A DNA stretch of 64,000 nucleotides from Pipra filicauda (GCF_003945595.2 NW_024104532.1:2851501-2915500), one strand, 5' to 3'; positions 24,378 through 37,985 are shown, counted from the stretch's first letter. Notes: a model not told the origin generated them from the sequence alone. Numbers and translations are program-made.

Positions 24378-25435
24378 AAACCAGATTTTCCTCCCATGGA
24401 TGGTTTCTTACATTCACATTGTCACAAACACACAAAAAATTGGATTGAAGGGATGTTCTTCTTCCTATACTCATAAAGTAATGCACATTTGACCTAGATG
24501 TGAATATATTTCAAGCCCATTCCAGAATACATCCAGCTCTGTAATAACTATTATAGCTATTGAAAGATGCAATGCTAGTGAAAAACATGACTTAAAAGGC
24601 ATGAACAAAGATACCAACTTCTCTAAAACCTTAGGTGAAATAAGTTTTGAATTTTGGACATTAAAATAATTTTCTTTCACTAAAATATATCATCACAATA
24701 CAAACCGTATTGAATCATTAATCAAAGTTGTTACATTAGGTTTTTTTGTTGGACTGGATCATTTTATGGGTGTTATACTTAAATATGTATCCCTGATGAA
24801 TGCCAATATTATTTCTGCAACTGGGAGAGCCAAATAAATTAATCAAAATTCCCTCTGCTTAGTTTACTGTGGGAATCAAACTGAATTCTTTGTTCCATAA
24901 ACAGAAGAAGGAAAACAAACAAATGAATGAGAATGATAAATGCTTAGATAAGCACATTTTAGTCAAAGCCTAATCCACATCATAAGATGAAAAAAATGGA
25001 GAATATTGTTCAAGAAACTCTACAAGACATTTATTGGTTTTTCACCTCCAATTTGGAAACACTTTGTAGAACCACTACACCATAGGACCCAAACAGCCAC
25101 AATCTGTATAGTTTGTGATCTGCTAAATGAGTGGCAGAATTTGGGTTATAATAACCACAGCCCTCTAGTCCAGACAGATTGGTGGCTTCCTTATAATGAG
25201 CTGTCAGAGAAAAGTCTGAGCCCTAACATCACATAACCTGCTCTGGGAGGCACCTTCCCATTGAGAAACATCAATGATTATCAAGGTTCATCTCATCTTC
25301 CAATTCATCCTCTTTATTTTCCTGAATACTGAGCTCTTTGGTCTTGGCTCTGCTCCACCATCTTTACCTGTCCCATAGACTGTGTTATGTACCCAGACTG
25401 TCATTTTGGCATGGGATGATAAAAACTGTCAATAG

Positions 25436-25440
<5 letters not shown>

Positions 25441-25473
<33 letters not shown>
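25441..25473. repeat. (TA)n microsatellite, about 16 units
   Basis: An uninterrupted TA dinucleotide run of about 33 bases follows a short gtgtg stretch. Such perfect runs are usually length-polymorphic. Alternating TA can extrude as a cruciform, but no gene or regulatory context is visible. Confidence 0.97.
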
Positions 25474-25476
<3 letters not shown>

Positions 25477-26848
25477 GCAGGTATACATATTCAGAACACA
25501 GCACAGAAATTATCTGAGAAAGTCTCCTAGCTTTAAATTCAAAACTGTCACTTTATTTCTATAGCAGACCACGTAATAATTCTAGAAGCACTGGGAAGCA
25601 TAGGAATCCTTTACACAATGGGTGCCTATGTTAAAAAATAATAAGAATTTGCAGAATGTATAAAACATGAGAAAGGTTTACATACAGAAATTGCAATTGA
25701 ATACATCAAAATCAAAGACAGGCAGAGAGTGAATTAATTTGTTTCAAATGATGGTATGTAGTTTAGTCAGGTTCTATAATTTAATTTTACTGAGCACAGC
25801 ACTTCCTAATTATCTGTATACTTGCAGAGGCATAAATAAATCATGGATTTTCTTTCTGTATAGCAAGTGTACATACACAAAAAAATACTCCAAACCCAAC
25901 ATTTTGGTAACTACAGGGTAAATAAACCAAGTATAAAGCAGAGGCAGCAGGCAATGATGACTTCATATGAACAAAAACATTTTCATGACGTTTTAAAGCA
26001 TCTGAAGAGCAATAAAGTCTAACAGTTTCTCTGTGAAGATCACTCGGTTTATGTATGAAAAATAGAGGTGTACGGAGAGGTGCCTTCTTGCAAGGTAGGG
26101 ATTGTATTTAAATTTTTTGGAAATTTTTTTAAGCAAGAAAAGGTTAGTTGAATTATGAATACCCATCTGGGTGGGCATGAGACAATGGAGAGAGGTCAGT
26201 CCAACATAAACTTGTCTGTTCACCTCCTCTCCTGATTCTTTCACAGTAAGGATTGGAACGTGTTTTGATTTCTAGTTGTTTCCTGTAGAAGCACCATGCT
26301 GGGAGCATCATGAAGTCAACTTAGGGAAAAGTAAGATATTCTTGGCTTTCTGGAGTTCAACAGGCAGTTTTTTGGAAGGGTCTGGAGACACAAAGATGGT
26401 TAGAATGCATGACCAGGGATATAAGTACCTGATTTGCTGGAAACAGCATTGTGTAGCAGGCTAAAAAATTTTCAGGAGTTTTTTTTGGCAAGCTTAAGAA
26501 CACTCAGGAAATAACTAAATTCAGAGAAGTCAGGGAAATGATGAAAAACAAGTCCAGAAATAGAAAGGAGTATTGACGGAACAGAATTAGTATAAATCAC
26601 ATTAACTTGACTGAAAATATGTATTAAGTAAACTCCCTTTCTAGGGGTCACAAGCTTCAGGGTTTCCACACAGTCAGAGCTGTAATGGGAAGTGAAGTCT
26701 TTATCCACCACATTATTTTAATAAGTTCTCCTTACTTCTCAACCCTTCCTTCGTGACAGTTCCTATCTAGATCAGGGGAAGAGCCATGAGCATTATTTCT
26801 TTCCAGTACTGTACTGGACAGATTGGGACAGTGATTTCCTTTTTTTCC

Positions 26849-26886
26849 CTGTCTGTACAGCACCTGGCACAGCAAGGTCCCAGTCT
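26849..26886 (+). mobile_element. Possible ancient retroposon remnant
   Basis: The words 'ctgtctgtacagcacctgg' and 'cacagcaaggtccc' resemble a tail motif of old amniote retroposons (tgtacagcrcctrgcacaatgggg-type). Only about 38 bp match by eye and the family cannot be named confidently. It may be a chance resemblance. A profile search against ancient amniote SINE/LINE consensi would decide. Confidence 0.3.
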
Positions 26887-27007
26887 CTGCACACAACACC
26901 TCTGTCTTGTGAAAACTGTGCTCTATTGGTATGAATAGATCTTAGATTTTGGCACTTTAGCCCATCCAGATTCACAGAAGTGAAAAACCCTCAAAGATTA
27001 AACAAAT

Positions 27008-27315
27008 AATAGAATCATAGAATGGTTTGGGTTGGAAGGGAACTTAAAGATCATCTCATTCCACCCCCTGCCATGGGTAGGGGCACCTTCCACTAGACCA
27101 GGTTGCTCCAAGCCCCGTCCAATCTGGAAGTGTCCAAGACCAGGGATGGGACACTCACAGCTTCTCTGGGCAACCTGCACCAGGGCCTCACCACTGTCAG
27201 AGTAAAGAATTTCTTCTGTGTTTAACCTAAATTTCCCCTCTTCCACTTTGAAGCCAATCCCCCTCGTCCTGTCACTATAGTTCCTGCTGCGGGGTCCCTC
27301 TCCAAAGCCCCCCAG
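27008..27315 (-). mobile_element. CR1 LINE 3' fragment (about 300 bp) with internal microinversion
   Basis: This is the longest CR1 copy in the window, in minus orientation with its 3' terminus at 27008. Plus-strand words are 'agaatcatagaatggtttg', 'ggttggaagggaacttaaag', 'cttccactagaccaggttgc', 'cacagcttctctgggcaacc' and 'ccctcgtcctgtcactat'. At 27126-27141, where the other minus copies read GGCCTTGAACACTTCC, this one reads GGAAGTGTCCAAGACC. That is nearly the exact reverse complement, indicating a 16-bp inversion. The 5' side is truncated near 27315. There is no intact reverse transcriptase frame. Confidence 0.95.
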
Positions 27316-30300
27316 TTTGCTGCAAACACAGCAAATGCCATGGTCTTTCTCAATATCAGAGACTTTTTTCCCAAACTACGTAACCATCTACAAGAGGTTA
27401 GTGGATTAGACCTTGACAGGACACATCCTTTACAGTGACTACTCATCATAGTCATGCAGTAAACCAAGGAACCTGAGTGACTATGGGCTTGTGTCCTCCT
27501 CTACAGGAATGAAACAAAACAGAGGGGTGTGAAGGCAATGTTTTCTCTGTGTTTGCAGTCTGTTTTGTAGTATTCCACTCCAGTTGGAATACAGATCATT
27601 GTGATCCAATCAGTCAGCAGTAGCTCAAAGCCACCACTGGTTATCTTTCTGCTCTGATAAGCAAAGAACTCCAAGTATACAGGCTTTGGAAAAAAATTTG
27701 CCTTGGGTCACTTGCCTTGCCAGCAAGGACATTGCAGTATTTTTAACAATATGTTTTACTTTGAGAGGTCAGTGACTTTTGCCTGGGTATTTTTTGTTCT
27801 AAATATTACATTTATCTAAATGTTTGGAAAAATTGAAAACGTCAGACTCTTCTTTACACAGCATTATAAGTAGCAATTTTCTTAGTGTGTCCTAAATGCC
27901 CTGTAATTTGCATGGAAGAAACTGAATCAAAGGCAAAGAATTTTTTTTACTGTTCAGAGAAATAAGAAAAGAATTACAAAAGATTATATTAAAGTACCCT
28001 TAGAGACATCTAGTTTTAGGTGGATTCTCATAAAAGGCTGTCCATCTAGATCACTGATCAATGGCTCTCAGGAGACAAAGTGCACAATGCTGAGCTCTTT
28101 GTGGTTTGTCATGTGAACTGTGTGGCCCCGATGATGTGTCCAGAGCCATTATGTACAACTCAGTTCCCCTGTACCAAAAAAGACAAAGTTTGGGGGGAAT
28201 TCTGCTCCTGCAATTAAAGTAGGTCTCAGTCAGACTCATGACCAAACATTCAAAATCACCTGAAGGAAGTATCCCTTGATCATCTTCTCTAAAATGTTAC
28301 TTGAATTGAGTGCAGTATCTCTCCCTGCTCGATTTGAACCAGTATAAGAGCTCTGTAATATGAACCTGTGCAGAGCTGTTTTCTCCAGAAACCTCATACT
28401 AACATATCCCTACAACAGTCCAGCTCACTGAATAATTAATAGCAGATAATTTTCTTCAATTACTTTTATTTGCTTTGTTTCATGGAAAAAAATATATTTC
28501 TTCCCAAATGTGTTTTCTACTTGAAGTTAATGGATAATTTTAGCAAGAAACTCTGCATTTTCTCTTTGTGAATGAACAGGTCACTGTGCACATTTAGAAG
28601 TCAAAGTTGAAGCAATTTTGCCTGAAGATGTAGAATTTGGTTGCAGACAGGACATTTCACATGTATATAGCTTTGCTTTCAGACTCTGCAGTGCCAGACA
28701 TCCCCTCTCCCTTCGCTCCCTGCCTTCAGCACAAATGTCAGACAGATGTGGGGTTTATGTTACACTGAAACTTCAGGAGTAATCTCCAAAATTACTGCTC
28801 TGTTTTTGCACACAGAGAGAAGATTATTTTCACATAATATGTCATAATCTTCAAATTAGTGTTTAGATGGATACATAGCATTACAAATATAACTGCCATA
28901 CTTTCACCCAACAGCTTTCACTCATAAACAGGGGATGAAATGCAGCACCAACACAGAGATCTGTGCCCTTCAGCAGCCTTAAAAGTGTCAGTTTTCTTAC
29001 AACATAGAAGAAACAACACAGGTCCTTTCTGAATCGTGTTTCTGTACATGTTGTTATTCACATTTTTTTCTGAAGCATGTGCACATCCCACACAGCTTTT
29101 TATAACATATCATGTGTGGGATCCCACTACAGAACCAGGGTGAGGTTTGCAAGTGCAGCCGGTGAACCAGTGCTGACTTGTTGGTTGGATCACAATGAAG
29201 AGACACCCCGAGAAGGATTTGTGGAAACTCCAGCCTTCACTCTCGAGGAAAATCAGGGACATTATTTTTAAGAGCCGCTGCTGATGGGTTTAGATCTTTT
29301 AAGATGGTGTTTCTGCAGGTGTGTGAAGGTGGTGCCACATGAAGGGCACCAGTGGTGCTGCTGGTTTTTATGACTATCAGCACATTGCACTGGGAAGCCT
29401 AATATTACAGTTCCCATCTGACTCACTGGTCTCACTGTACGAGCTCATAGTAATGTTCCTTGAACTTCTGAAACATGTGGACCCCAATATCTGGGGGTTT
29501 TTTCAGTGGAGATATGTCTCCTTTTTGCACTTTCATATACACGGATAAACAGGCTGCTTTTCTTTGTCACTTTAGAAGTCATTTGTGGAGCATTAGAAAT
29601 GATTGATAAGAAATAATTCTAATTCTAATAATAATTCTCATAGTAATTGGGAAGTCCTGTATGGGAAGGTTTTTATACTGTATTAGTGCACGGTATGCAA
29701 CATTTTTTAGTATCTGGCTTTTTTAGGCTGTCAAGTTTCGGTAATAAAATTTCAGCAAATGATAAAGGCAATGTGGGGTCCATTTTAGTTCCCCCAAATT
29801 TTGTATCTTCTTGACAAAATAATAGTTAGCCACAACATTTTGATAAGATTGGTTAAGTGCTCTTCTATCTAGGGATATTTGCAGTAACACTTTACAGCAA
29901 GAAGTCAAATAGCTGCCAGTCATTTAGCTCTGTTTTCTGATTCCTGTAAGGGTTTTTGATAGCCTTCACTTTTTGTTTCACTGCAAGGATTTCTTTTGCT
30001 GAAAGACACTAATTCCATGGTAATAAGGATAATGTTCTTAACACTTCCAAGTGCCAGCTTTGCTAGTCTTCCTTCAGGATAATCAGTTCTTAGACTACAG
30101 TTTTTTCCCATTTCTCTCCTGAATCACAGACTTGAAGAAATAAAAATGAACAGAATGAATGCATCTGATTGCGATAATCAATATGAGTATTATGTATTCA
30201 CGATCCACTACGAACAATCCCAGACTATTTTCTGGAATAATCTGAGTTGTAAGTACCAAGATTCTCCAAAATTTCAAGATAAAGGTCAAAAACCAGATAA

Positions 30301-30730
30301 CCACAAACTGATTAAAAGCTTTTAAAATATGGCCTTCAAATGTAAATGCTTTTAACCTCAGATGTTTGTCTTTACGAGCTTACCAGTTATTCTTGGACTC
30401 AAGGGTAGCTCTGCAGTGCTGAATTTATTATGGCAGTCCTTGGGTCAGGCATTTTATTGCAATTTTACTGTAGTTAGCTTACATCTTAAAAAGGTCTGAT
30501 ACGTGCTCAATTACATTAAAATGTGTATTTAAAAGAAAACTGGATGGGACCTTTGCTGGAACTGGCTTTTTCTCATTGTTGAGGTCAGTTTCAAGGACAT
30601 AATTTATCGCTAATTATTTATTTTTTTTTCAAACCGGAAAATTCCTCCAGGAAAAAATGCTTTAAAATACTTGAAAAAACAGTGTCTTAATTGAAAAATA
30701 AAATGTGAGCAGAGAGAAGGGTGGGATTTT

Positions 30731-30802
30731 TTTTGCTGCTTTCTAGGACCTATGTTTTTGTTTTGCTGCTTTCTAGGACCTATGTTTTCTAGGACCTATG
30801 TT
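30731..30802 (+). repeat. Nested tandem duplication, 30-bp and 16-bp periods
   Basis: A 30-base unit beginning ttttgctgctttctagg starts at 30731 and repeats almost perfectly at 30761. Its internal 16-base part, ttctaggacctatgtt (30771-30786), is copied once more at 30787-30802. So ttctaggacctatgtt occurs three times, spaced 30 and then 16 bases. The near-perfect identity suggests a recent event in an otherwise unique neighbourhood. Confidence 0.95.
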
Positions 30803-33800
30803 AGGCATAAAGGCAGTCTTATTCCCATCTTTGCCTTTCTTAGGAGAAGGAGCTAGTCATGGTTCCAAGGTTGTGCCCAGACTGGTGGGCAGCTGGAAGC
30901 ACTGCAAAGAGGGTGAGGCCCTAAGTGTCTTCCCTGCCCTGTTCAAGGTGAGCAGCAGGTTCAGCTAATTTGGAGAGTTTCTTGCACAGCCTAGGCTGCC
31001 TCAGACTATGGGAACTCCCTGGAAAAGACCTTTGTTTTTATCCAGATGAGATCCAGGTGATGCAAAATGCTCCTGATCAAGTGTAACACTCATTCTTGGG
31101 GAGCAGACCCAGGGACAAAGTGCCTCACCGTATCTAGAGATGCCAGAGGGGAAAGGTCTGGCTGTCCTTTCTGATTAGTGGCTGCTGAATTGGAATGGAT
31201 TTGGTTTTCCACTTGGATATTTCAGCTTTTTGAGGGTTTCAGGTAGGACAATTTGTGGGTGAGCTGAATGCTGGACATAGCAGTACATGTTGGTGCTTGA
31301 ATGAGCGAGTTACATCAGGAATATAAATAATATTTTAAAAATACAGTTTAAAATTTATCTCTTTTCAATTTTCTTGGACAAATAAGAGAGCTGCAGAGAA
31401 GTACAATCATTTAATTAAATATAGTTAAGAATTAGAAACCAATTAATTTCTGGAGAAATGGAACTGTAAGGTGTTTTTCATTAACTGCGATGTCATTAAC
31501 TTACCATGCTGCTGCACCAATTGAATGGAATATTTAAGTAAATTCAAATGCATTGTGTCAGATTCAAGGTTCTTTCAAATGGATTGGAAAGAATGAAGTG
31601 TTATATGGAGCTGACAAGTATAAGGCTTAAAACCCTTTTTTTTTTAAGTGCACAATTTGCACGTCAAATAGACGGATGTTCACAGAATCAATTTAATTCT
31701 GAGACCTTTGATCAAAGATTTGGGAGGAGCCATAAAGAGAAATTCTCTTGAAAATGTTTGCTGCTTTCTAACGAGGACTGGCACCATTTGGGTACGTAGA
31801 TGAAAGCACATCTACTTTTCTACTCCTCCTTCTTAATAATACCCTTGGATTCAGAAATTAGACACAGCAGGAAGAAAGATCCTGTACAGCACATCTCTGC
31901 TCTTATAAAGCAACACAAGCCGTCTAATTCCTGAAATAAGCAGACATACCTCACACAGGAAGACATTTGTCTTTGGGGCAATGGGACAAGAAGGCAGTTT
32001 GGTTAATTTTCACACAAAGTTGAAGAATAAAGATTTGGAGCTGTGCCCATGATGGCTGGAATAGCCCGGGATAAAAACACCTCTAAGCAATTTGCCTCTG
32101 CTGCTTAAGGAAAGATCACGATACAGGATCCTTCATTGGGATTAACTGAAAGAACCACAAAACAGAGCCAAGATTTAATTTGCTCCTTCCCCCTTCCCAA
32201 GGGATGCAAGACAGGAAAATCCTAAAGAGATTAGCAAATCAGAGGAAATTATGGAGCTGGGAGCCAACACTCCTGTGTGCCTCACGCCCTAAGATCTGCT
32301 CACAGCAGAACACATCAGCATTTCCACTCTGAGTTGAATACAATCATGGCCTGCATAGCACAAAGCACTCTTAGGTGGACAGGAGTGGTGATTTATTGCT
32401 TCAAAATATTTTCTTCTCATTCTCACAGTAGCATGCAATTCACTTTCCAGAAAACTGTTACATGAGCAAAATGGGGAGAGAGGGATTTTTGAGCTAATAA
32501 AATGGAGACACTGAAATTAAATCGATCTTTTGTATTTGGTAGTATTTCATGTTAATATAACTGACATTTTGCTCCCTCTTTTCTAGAAAACTAATAGATT
32601 TAATTGTTCTTTTAACTGCTTTAGATTATCCACTAATCCCCACTGCTGTGAACTACATGGCCTCAGAAGTTTTACAAGTTGTACTGAAATAAGAAAGTTA
32701 ACATAAATTAATGCAGGGCGAATCTTGAAATGAAACCACTTGACCCCTATTAAAATTTGCTGCTAACACTGTTTCAAGTTGTGCTTAGTGTTTGAAATCA
32801 CTTTATCATTTAATATGACATTGTGAAGTAGCAGAGTTGCTTTAAGGCATCATTATTAAAAATGAGAGTTGCCAGGCCATTGCTGCAAAGCTGTGAATCC
32901 CAGGAGATCTGAGTTGTTCCTCCATGTTAAATTGAAAGGCATTAATCTTTTCACATGCAGTATCCCAGATACAAATTCTTGCTCTGTACCGATAGAAAAG
33001 TCTGTCAGTCCTAGGCTTGGCAAGCCACAAAAAATCAGGAAAAAAATAAACAAAGCTCCACTGCACACCAGGAAGAAAAGACATGGAACACTTTTCTAGT
33101 TCAACCAATAAATTTTCCTCAATAGGGTGTGATATTCTTCTAAAAACTGGGCAGTGGCTCAGCGTTCCTATGGCAGCATTAGGTTGTTCATTGCATGATC
33201 TAAACTATTCCTTGGGTGTTGGGGTTGCTGGGCATCACCTTATGTCTTTGAGGCAATATCTATGAATAGGATACCCTATACTGTTTTCAGGATTCAGACT
33301 TGAAAAACTTTCTTGTGTTCCCTCTCATAGGGCCTGGCATAAAAATGAGTTGTATAGACACATACAGATCAAATTGGTCCAAGTCTGATGGTGCAGGCAG
33401 ATGTCCCTGGCAAGGTCTCCTTGGGAGACTGAATTTCCATCAGGTTCGTGGTACTTCATAGCCATCCTTCTTTGTAAATTATCATCTTGTTCAGAGCAGA
33501 TTATTGCTGTTGGGAGTCTAAAGCAAAATACCAATAGATATGGCTTTGTGCTCCACCAAGTTTGCCTCATCTTTCTCCTCTTTGGTACCAATTTTGATTT
33601 TATCTGCACTTTAGAAGTTTGTGGGTTTGTTGGTAAAATGAATACACACTAAATTTAGCTCACTGTTTTTTCTGCATGATACCCCTTATCTTTTGTTGAT
33701 ATAATATCTAGCTTGAAATTTAGTCCAGCAGTAATGATTGCATCACAGCCCGGGGCACGGTACTGAGGAAGCAACAAACTGCAGTGCTGAACCAAGTCAA

Positions 33801-36800
33801 TTCCTTCACATCTGAGAGTAGCTCTATGGGCCTTTTTCATCATTAAATGAACTTCAGGGAGTTGGGGAAGATTTGCAGAGACAAGCTTTGTGGAGTTCCT
33901 TGTATCCATGTGAAAAGAGGATCCATCTCTCCCTAGCTGTGTACAGAGTGAGAGACTGTAGCGTGCATCTAATTCTGCCAATGTTCAGCGTGAAATGGAG
34001 ACAACTAAATTTAGGCATCTCCATGTAGGCTTATACATGTCAGCAGGATGTCTAAATTCCTACTTTAGTCTATGAATGGAAAACTTCCAATATATCCCAT
34101 GGAAGTGGAGGTCTGGGAGCTCTTCTCACCCCAAGGAACATGGAGACACCCCTGTCTACAAAGGGTGATGTGAATCTTCCCTCTCCTTTTTTTTCCTGTG
34201 GGGAAAGCTGACAGCAATTGTGTTCTGAAATAGCTAAATGGCTAAACATTAAACTGAATAGAAGATGTGTTAAATTAATGAGTGCTAATCAAGATTAATA
34301 CACTGAAATCACTGAGAGTCATCTTTTCAGGAGGAGGATAAGTTGGAGAGAAATCAAGCTGCATATGTCTGATAGCTGCACAGGATTGCTCTAGATGATT
34401 TAATGGGTCATTTTTATTATTTATGCTCTATGCAATCCAATTCAGTAAGAAAAAGACTTGCCAGCATGAAATTAAATGAGGGATTATTGTGTTGACTAAT
34501 ATCTGAAACTGGATCTAAATACTGTTGAATTCAACAAATATAAGAAATTCTCAGAATCAGAGGATATGGGGACCTGGGAACACAACAGACTCACTGGCCC
34601 ACACACAAATGTAACCCCAACTCGGCAGAAGAGCAAAGGACCTCTTTTTCACATTTGCAGATTTAACAGAATTTCAGAAATACTCTACATCTTGTATAAG
34701 TTACATACTGTTCACATAACTATCTGTGGCCGGGGAATTGTTCTATCTAAGGATCTGTTAGGAGAGGCAAGAAACTTGTAAGATGTAGTTTTGTTAAAGA
34801 AAAAACATCCAACAGTGATTTACACACAGTAGGACAAGCACATGAGAGGTGCAAGGCAATAAATGATAGGTCTGCTCAGAGGTTTCAGCAGCAAAAGAAA
34901 TAGGAAAGTAGAAGATGATGATGGGGTCAGGGAGAATTATGGAAATACAGTATTGTTGGGAAAAAAAAGAAGGTGAAGCTGTATAACTTATGACAGGCTG
35001 TTTTCTTTTTGGTCTTAGTATTTATCTCCCACTGCAGGAGTCAAACACGCTGTTCATTTTATATTTACTTCATATGCATGGAATCTGAAGGAGAAAAATC
35101 TTTTGTTATTTAAAGAGCTTATACAAGGCCACTTTTATTGCTGAGACCTAATGGCTCAGTTCAGCCACTTGTCAATGCAAATAATTCTAAATGTTCATTT
35201 TGGAGATACTGACAGTGAAGTGCTACCTCTATGCAATCAAATATATTCAGTAAGACATAATTGGTTATCTTTTCTATGCCTATCACACCTGGTTGGGTAT
35301 TTTTCTGAAATGTATTTCAGCAGAAAATGTTGATTTATCCATACTTTTGTAATTATATTCATCAAAAAGAAAGGATCAGTTTTGACAATTTTCTTCACTC
35401 TTAATTTCTATAAAACTTTGAATAGCTTAAATCTAAGATATTCTTAAATGGGGAAACTTGTTTTTCAGCTTTTGAAGCAACTTTCATTTTAAAATGTAAG
35501 CTATTTATAAGGGAAAGTGTTTTAAAAATGAAAACGTGTTGAAATCAAAATGAAAGCTCGACCTGAATCTAATTATTTTTCTGTTCAAATTTTCAATTCA
35601 CAACTGCTTTTTACCATTATATTTTTTTCTACTTCAAAAATTCCATGGAATGTGAGGGAAGCAGTGCCAAATGTGTGAAACCTTATGCTTTAAAGAGAAG
35701 AGACACGTATTTGGACTCCTCAGATGTGAGAAGCTTAGAATAGAAGAGTTTTTCACCAGGAAAGGTAATATTTTGGGTTATCTTTTTTCTTCTCTTCTTG
35801 TTTCTGAACTATAGGATACTTTGGATTTTTTTTTTATATTCAGAAAGATGAAGAGGTTTTTTTCTTGGTTGGCTGAGGTTATTTTTAATGGTTGCTGAAC
35901 TTTTCTAATAGTTCTTTAGTTTCTGGAGTTTTAATCAAGAAGAAAAGCCCCAAATGCCACAGGAATGCATTGCAATCCTCACTCTCTTTGCCTGGCCTGT
36001 TGTTAGGGCAGTTAAAGGTTTCCATGCAGAAATGTTCTGACACACTGAGTTTTCCAGGTTTTTCATTTCCAGTAGGTCACCCGTGTACAATGATAACTTA
36101 GGGGAGTGTATCTGACACTGGTGCCCAGATGATCTGGCTGCAAGGACAGGTATCAGAGTGGAGCAGCTGCTGGAGCTGGCATCAATCACAGACTTGCTTC
36201 ATTTCCCTTCCCAAACTCTTGCTTGACTCATTTTTTGTCATGTAGCTTGGTCTCCTGTCCTTGGCTCTCTCCAGGCAGCTGAAGTTTCACGATAAAGGTA
36301 ACAAAATCTCCCTATTAGGCTCCAGATGGGATTCTCCTGACAAGGCACACCAATCCCTGCCACAGGTCTTCTGAATTTTCAACAAACTTCAACCTTTGCC
36401 CCTTTGGCAGAACATTATTGTAGACACTATTTACATGGATTCTGCCAGTTAAAAAGCAATCAGTGGAAAGAGATTGCCAGGGACCCTTTCTTGTGGATGG
36501 TTTTGTATAAAGGTACAGCTCACGCTGAGGATGAGGCTTTCTCAAGGGTTTCTGCATATGGTTGAGATTTCACTGAAATCAGCCCTTTTAGTGTTCAAGA
36601 TGAGATCTTTGTCTGACTTTTGGATATGTACCAGTAAATACAGAGTCTACATTTATATCTATCAAAAAGTTAGCGATATTTTAGAAAAGAAATGCAGAGC
36701 TAGTTGAAAGAAAGCACAAACTAAACCCAAATAAAACAGTCATTCCAGGCTTCATGTTATCTGATGTATTATTGTCCTGAAAATCTAGTTGAAGTAATGG

Positions 36801-37433
36801 GAACTACAACTTTCTCATTATTTTCCAGAGATTTCAGTTGTACAATAAGCAAGCTGATGATCAGTATTCCAATGGCTCTTGACATAATAAATTCAGTCAT
36901 ATCAAAGCTCAATTTTGTGGAAATAAAAAAACTAGAGCAATAATATTGAAAATTATAAAACTACACACATTTGGGGAGTTTTTCCTTGGTAGATCTCCAT
37001 GCACTCAAAAGGAGGATATTATTCATGATTATCCTTGTTTTCTGCAGGTAGGGACACAAAGGACATGCTGTAATCACTGTGCATAGCTAAGCTTGCCTCA
37101 AATGAACCTGTCCTGAGGGCAAATACTGTAAATCATTGGCTCCTGCAGAAGCAACTGGACTGTTACCAGCAGCTGAGCTACAGGCAGCTGGAGAAAACCC
37201 TACATTTGGATAATTCTATGCTGTGTTGCAACCAAAGAAGTGATGTAGTGGTGACATATAAAAAGACATTGTTTGCAGCAAGAGATGTCCAGAGTCACCA
37301 GGGAAAATTTGGTCCAAGGTTGATTGACCAAATTGGGCAGTGAGTCTTCTCCAAACAGGCAGAAGGTACCAGTTTTGTTTCCTGAGAGTTTTTTGGTTCT
37401 AAAGGGTGCTTTTTTCCCCAGAGGAATCATGAC

Positions 37434-37457
37434 TTTTTGTTTGTTTGTTTGTTTTTT
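37434..37457 (+). repeat. (TTTG)n simple repeat
   Basis: Four to five consecutive tttg units are followed by a T run and 'cccc'. It is a short low-complexity tract with no associated gene. Confidence 0.85.
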
Positions 37458-37837
37458 CCCCAGAAAAATGGAGTCTTTTCAAAACATGCTCGGATGTTTT
37501 TAGGTCATTTATTTTAGTTATTTCTCTCCCTGAAAATAACCTTTAAAAATTGGCAGTTGGAAACACCACTGACACTAATAGCATGTCCACTAAAAGTGTC
37601 TTTGGTGAAACAGCAAGTGAATTTTCCTTCCCAAACCCACATAAAGTATTCCCATTGTGAATTTTGTGTCTCAAGCTTGAATTAGCAGTAGGCTGACCTT
37701 TCTTTAACCTATCCCTTTGGCTATACTACTGTTTAAACACTGATGCTATATCCCTAGCAATGCCTATTCAGTTGGAATATACTTGGAGAAAATGTGGAAC
37801 CTGAACTAACTTGAGAATTTACACAGTCACTGAGTAT

Positions 37838-37985
37838 AGTAATATTCCTATATAGGAATATTCCTATAAGAATATAATATAATAAAAAATACTGGATATA
37901 ATAGATATATATAATATAATAGATATATTGAAAATAATAGATACAATAAAATATAGGAATAGAGTAGATATTGTATAAAATCTAT
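37838..37985. repeat. AT-rich block with a 22-bp perfect palindrome
   Basis: The block starts with a perfect palindrome at 37841-37862, whose left half aatattcctat is followed directly by its exact reverse complement. A further partial copy (attcctata) follows. About 100 bases are then built from irregular repeats of ataatagatat-like words, ending near 37982. It can form a cruciform or hairpin and looks like a degenerate AT-rich minisatellite. No gene is associated. Confidence 0.85.

Larger units (their letters stand above)
24378..27007. other. Noncoding stretch with TA microsatellite
   Basis: I recognise no gene. The stretch holds the TA repeat at 25441-25473 and a possible ancient retroposon remnant at 26849-26886. 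Several frames of 60-83 codons lie on both strands (for example 25006-25236 plus) and are unfamiliar. The rest is AT-rich unique sequence. Confidence 0.65.
27316..37840. other. Unique noncoding stretch, no gene or clear transposon
   Basis: This is 10.5 kb of AT-rich unique sequence with no recognisable exon, RNA gene or mobile element. The one clear structure is the nested tandem duplication at 30731-30802. A (TTTG)n run sits at 37434-37457. A 108-codon minus frame at 33655-33981 opens at TTG and matches no family I know. Strong 5' splice-like motifs occur singly (for example aag/gtgagc near 30947) without a partner exon. Confidence 0.7.

Noticed and set aside
26998..27467. Two overlapping minus-strand frames of about 80 codons
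   Set aside because: They lie largely in the 3' part of the 27-kb CR1, downstream of any reverse transcriptase, and show no domain.
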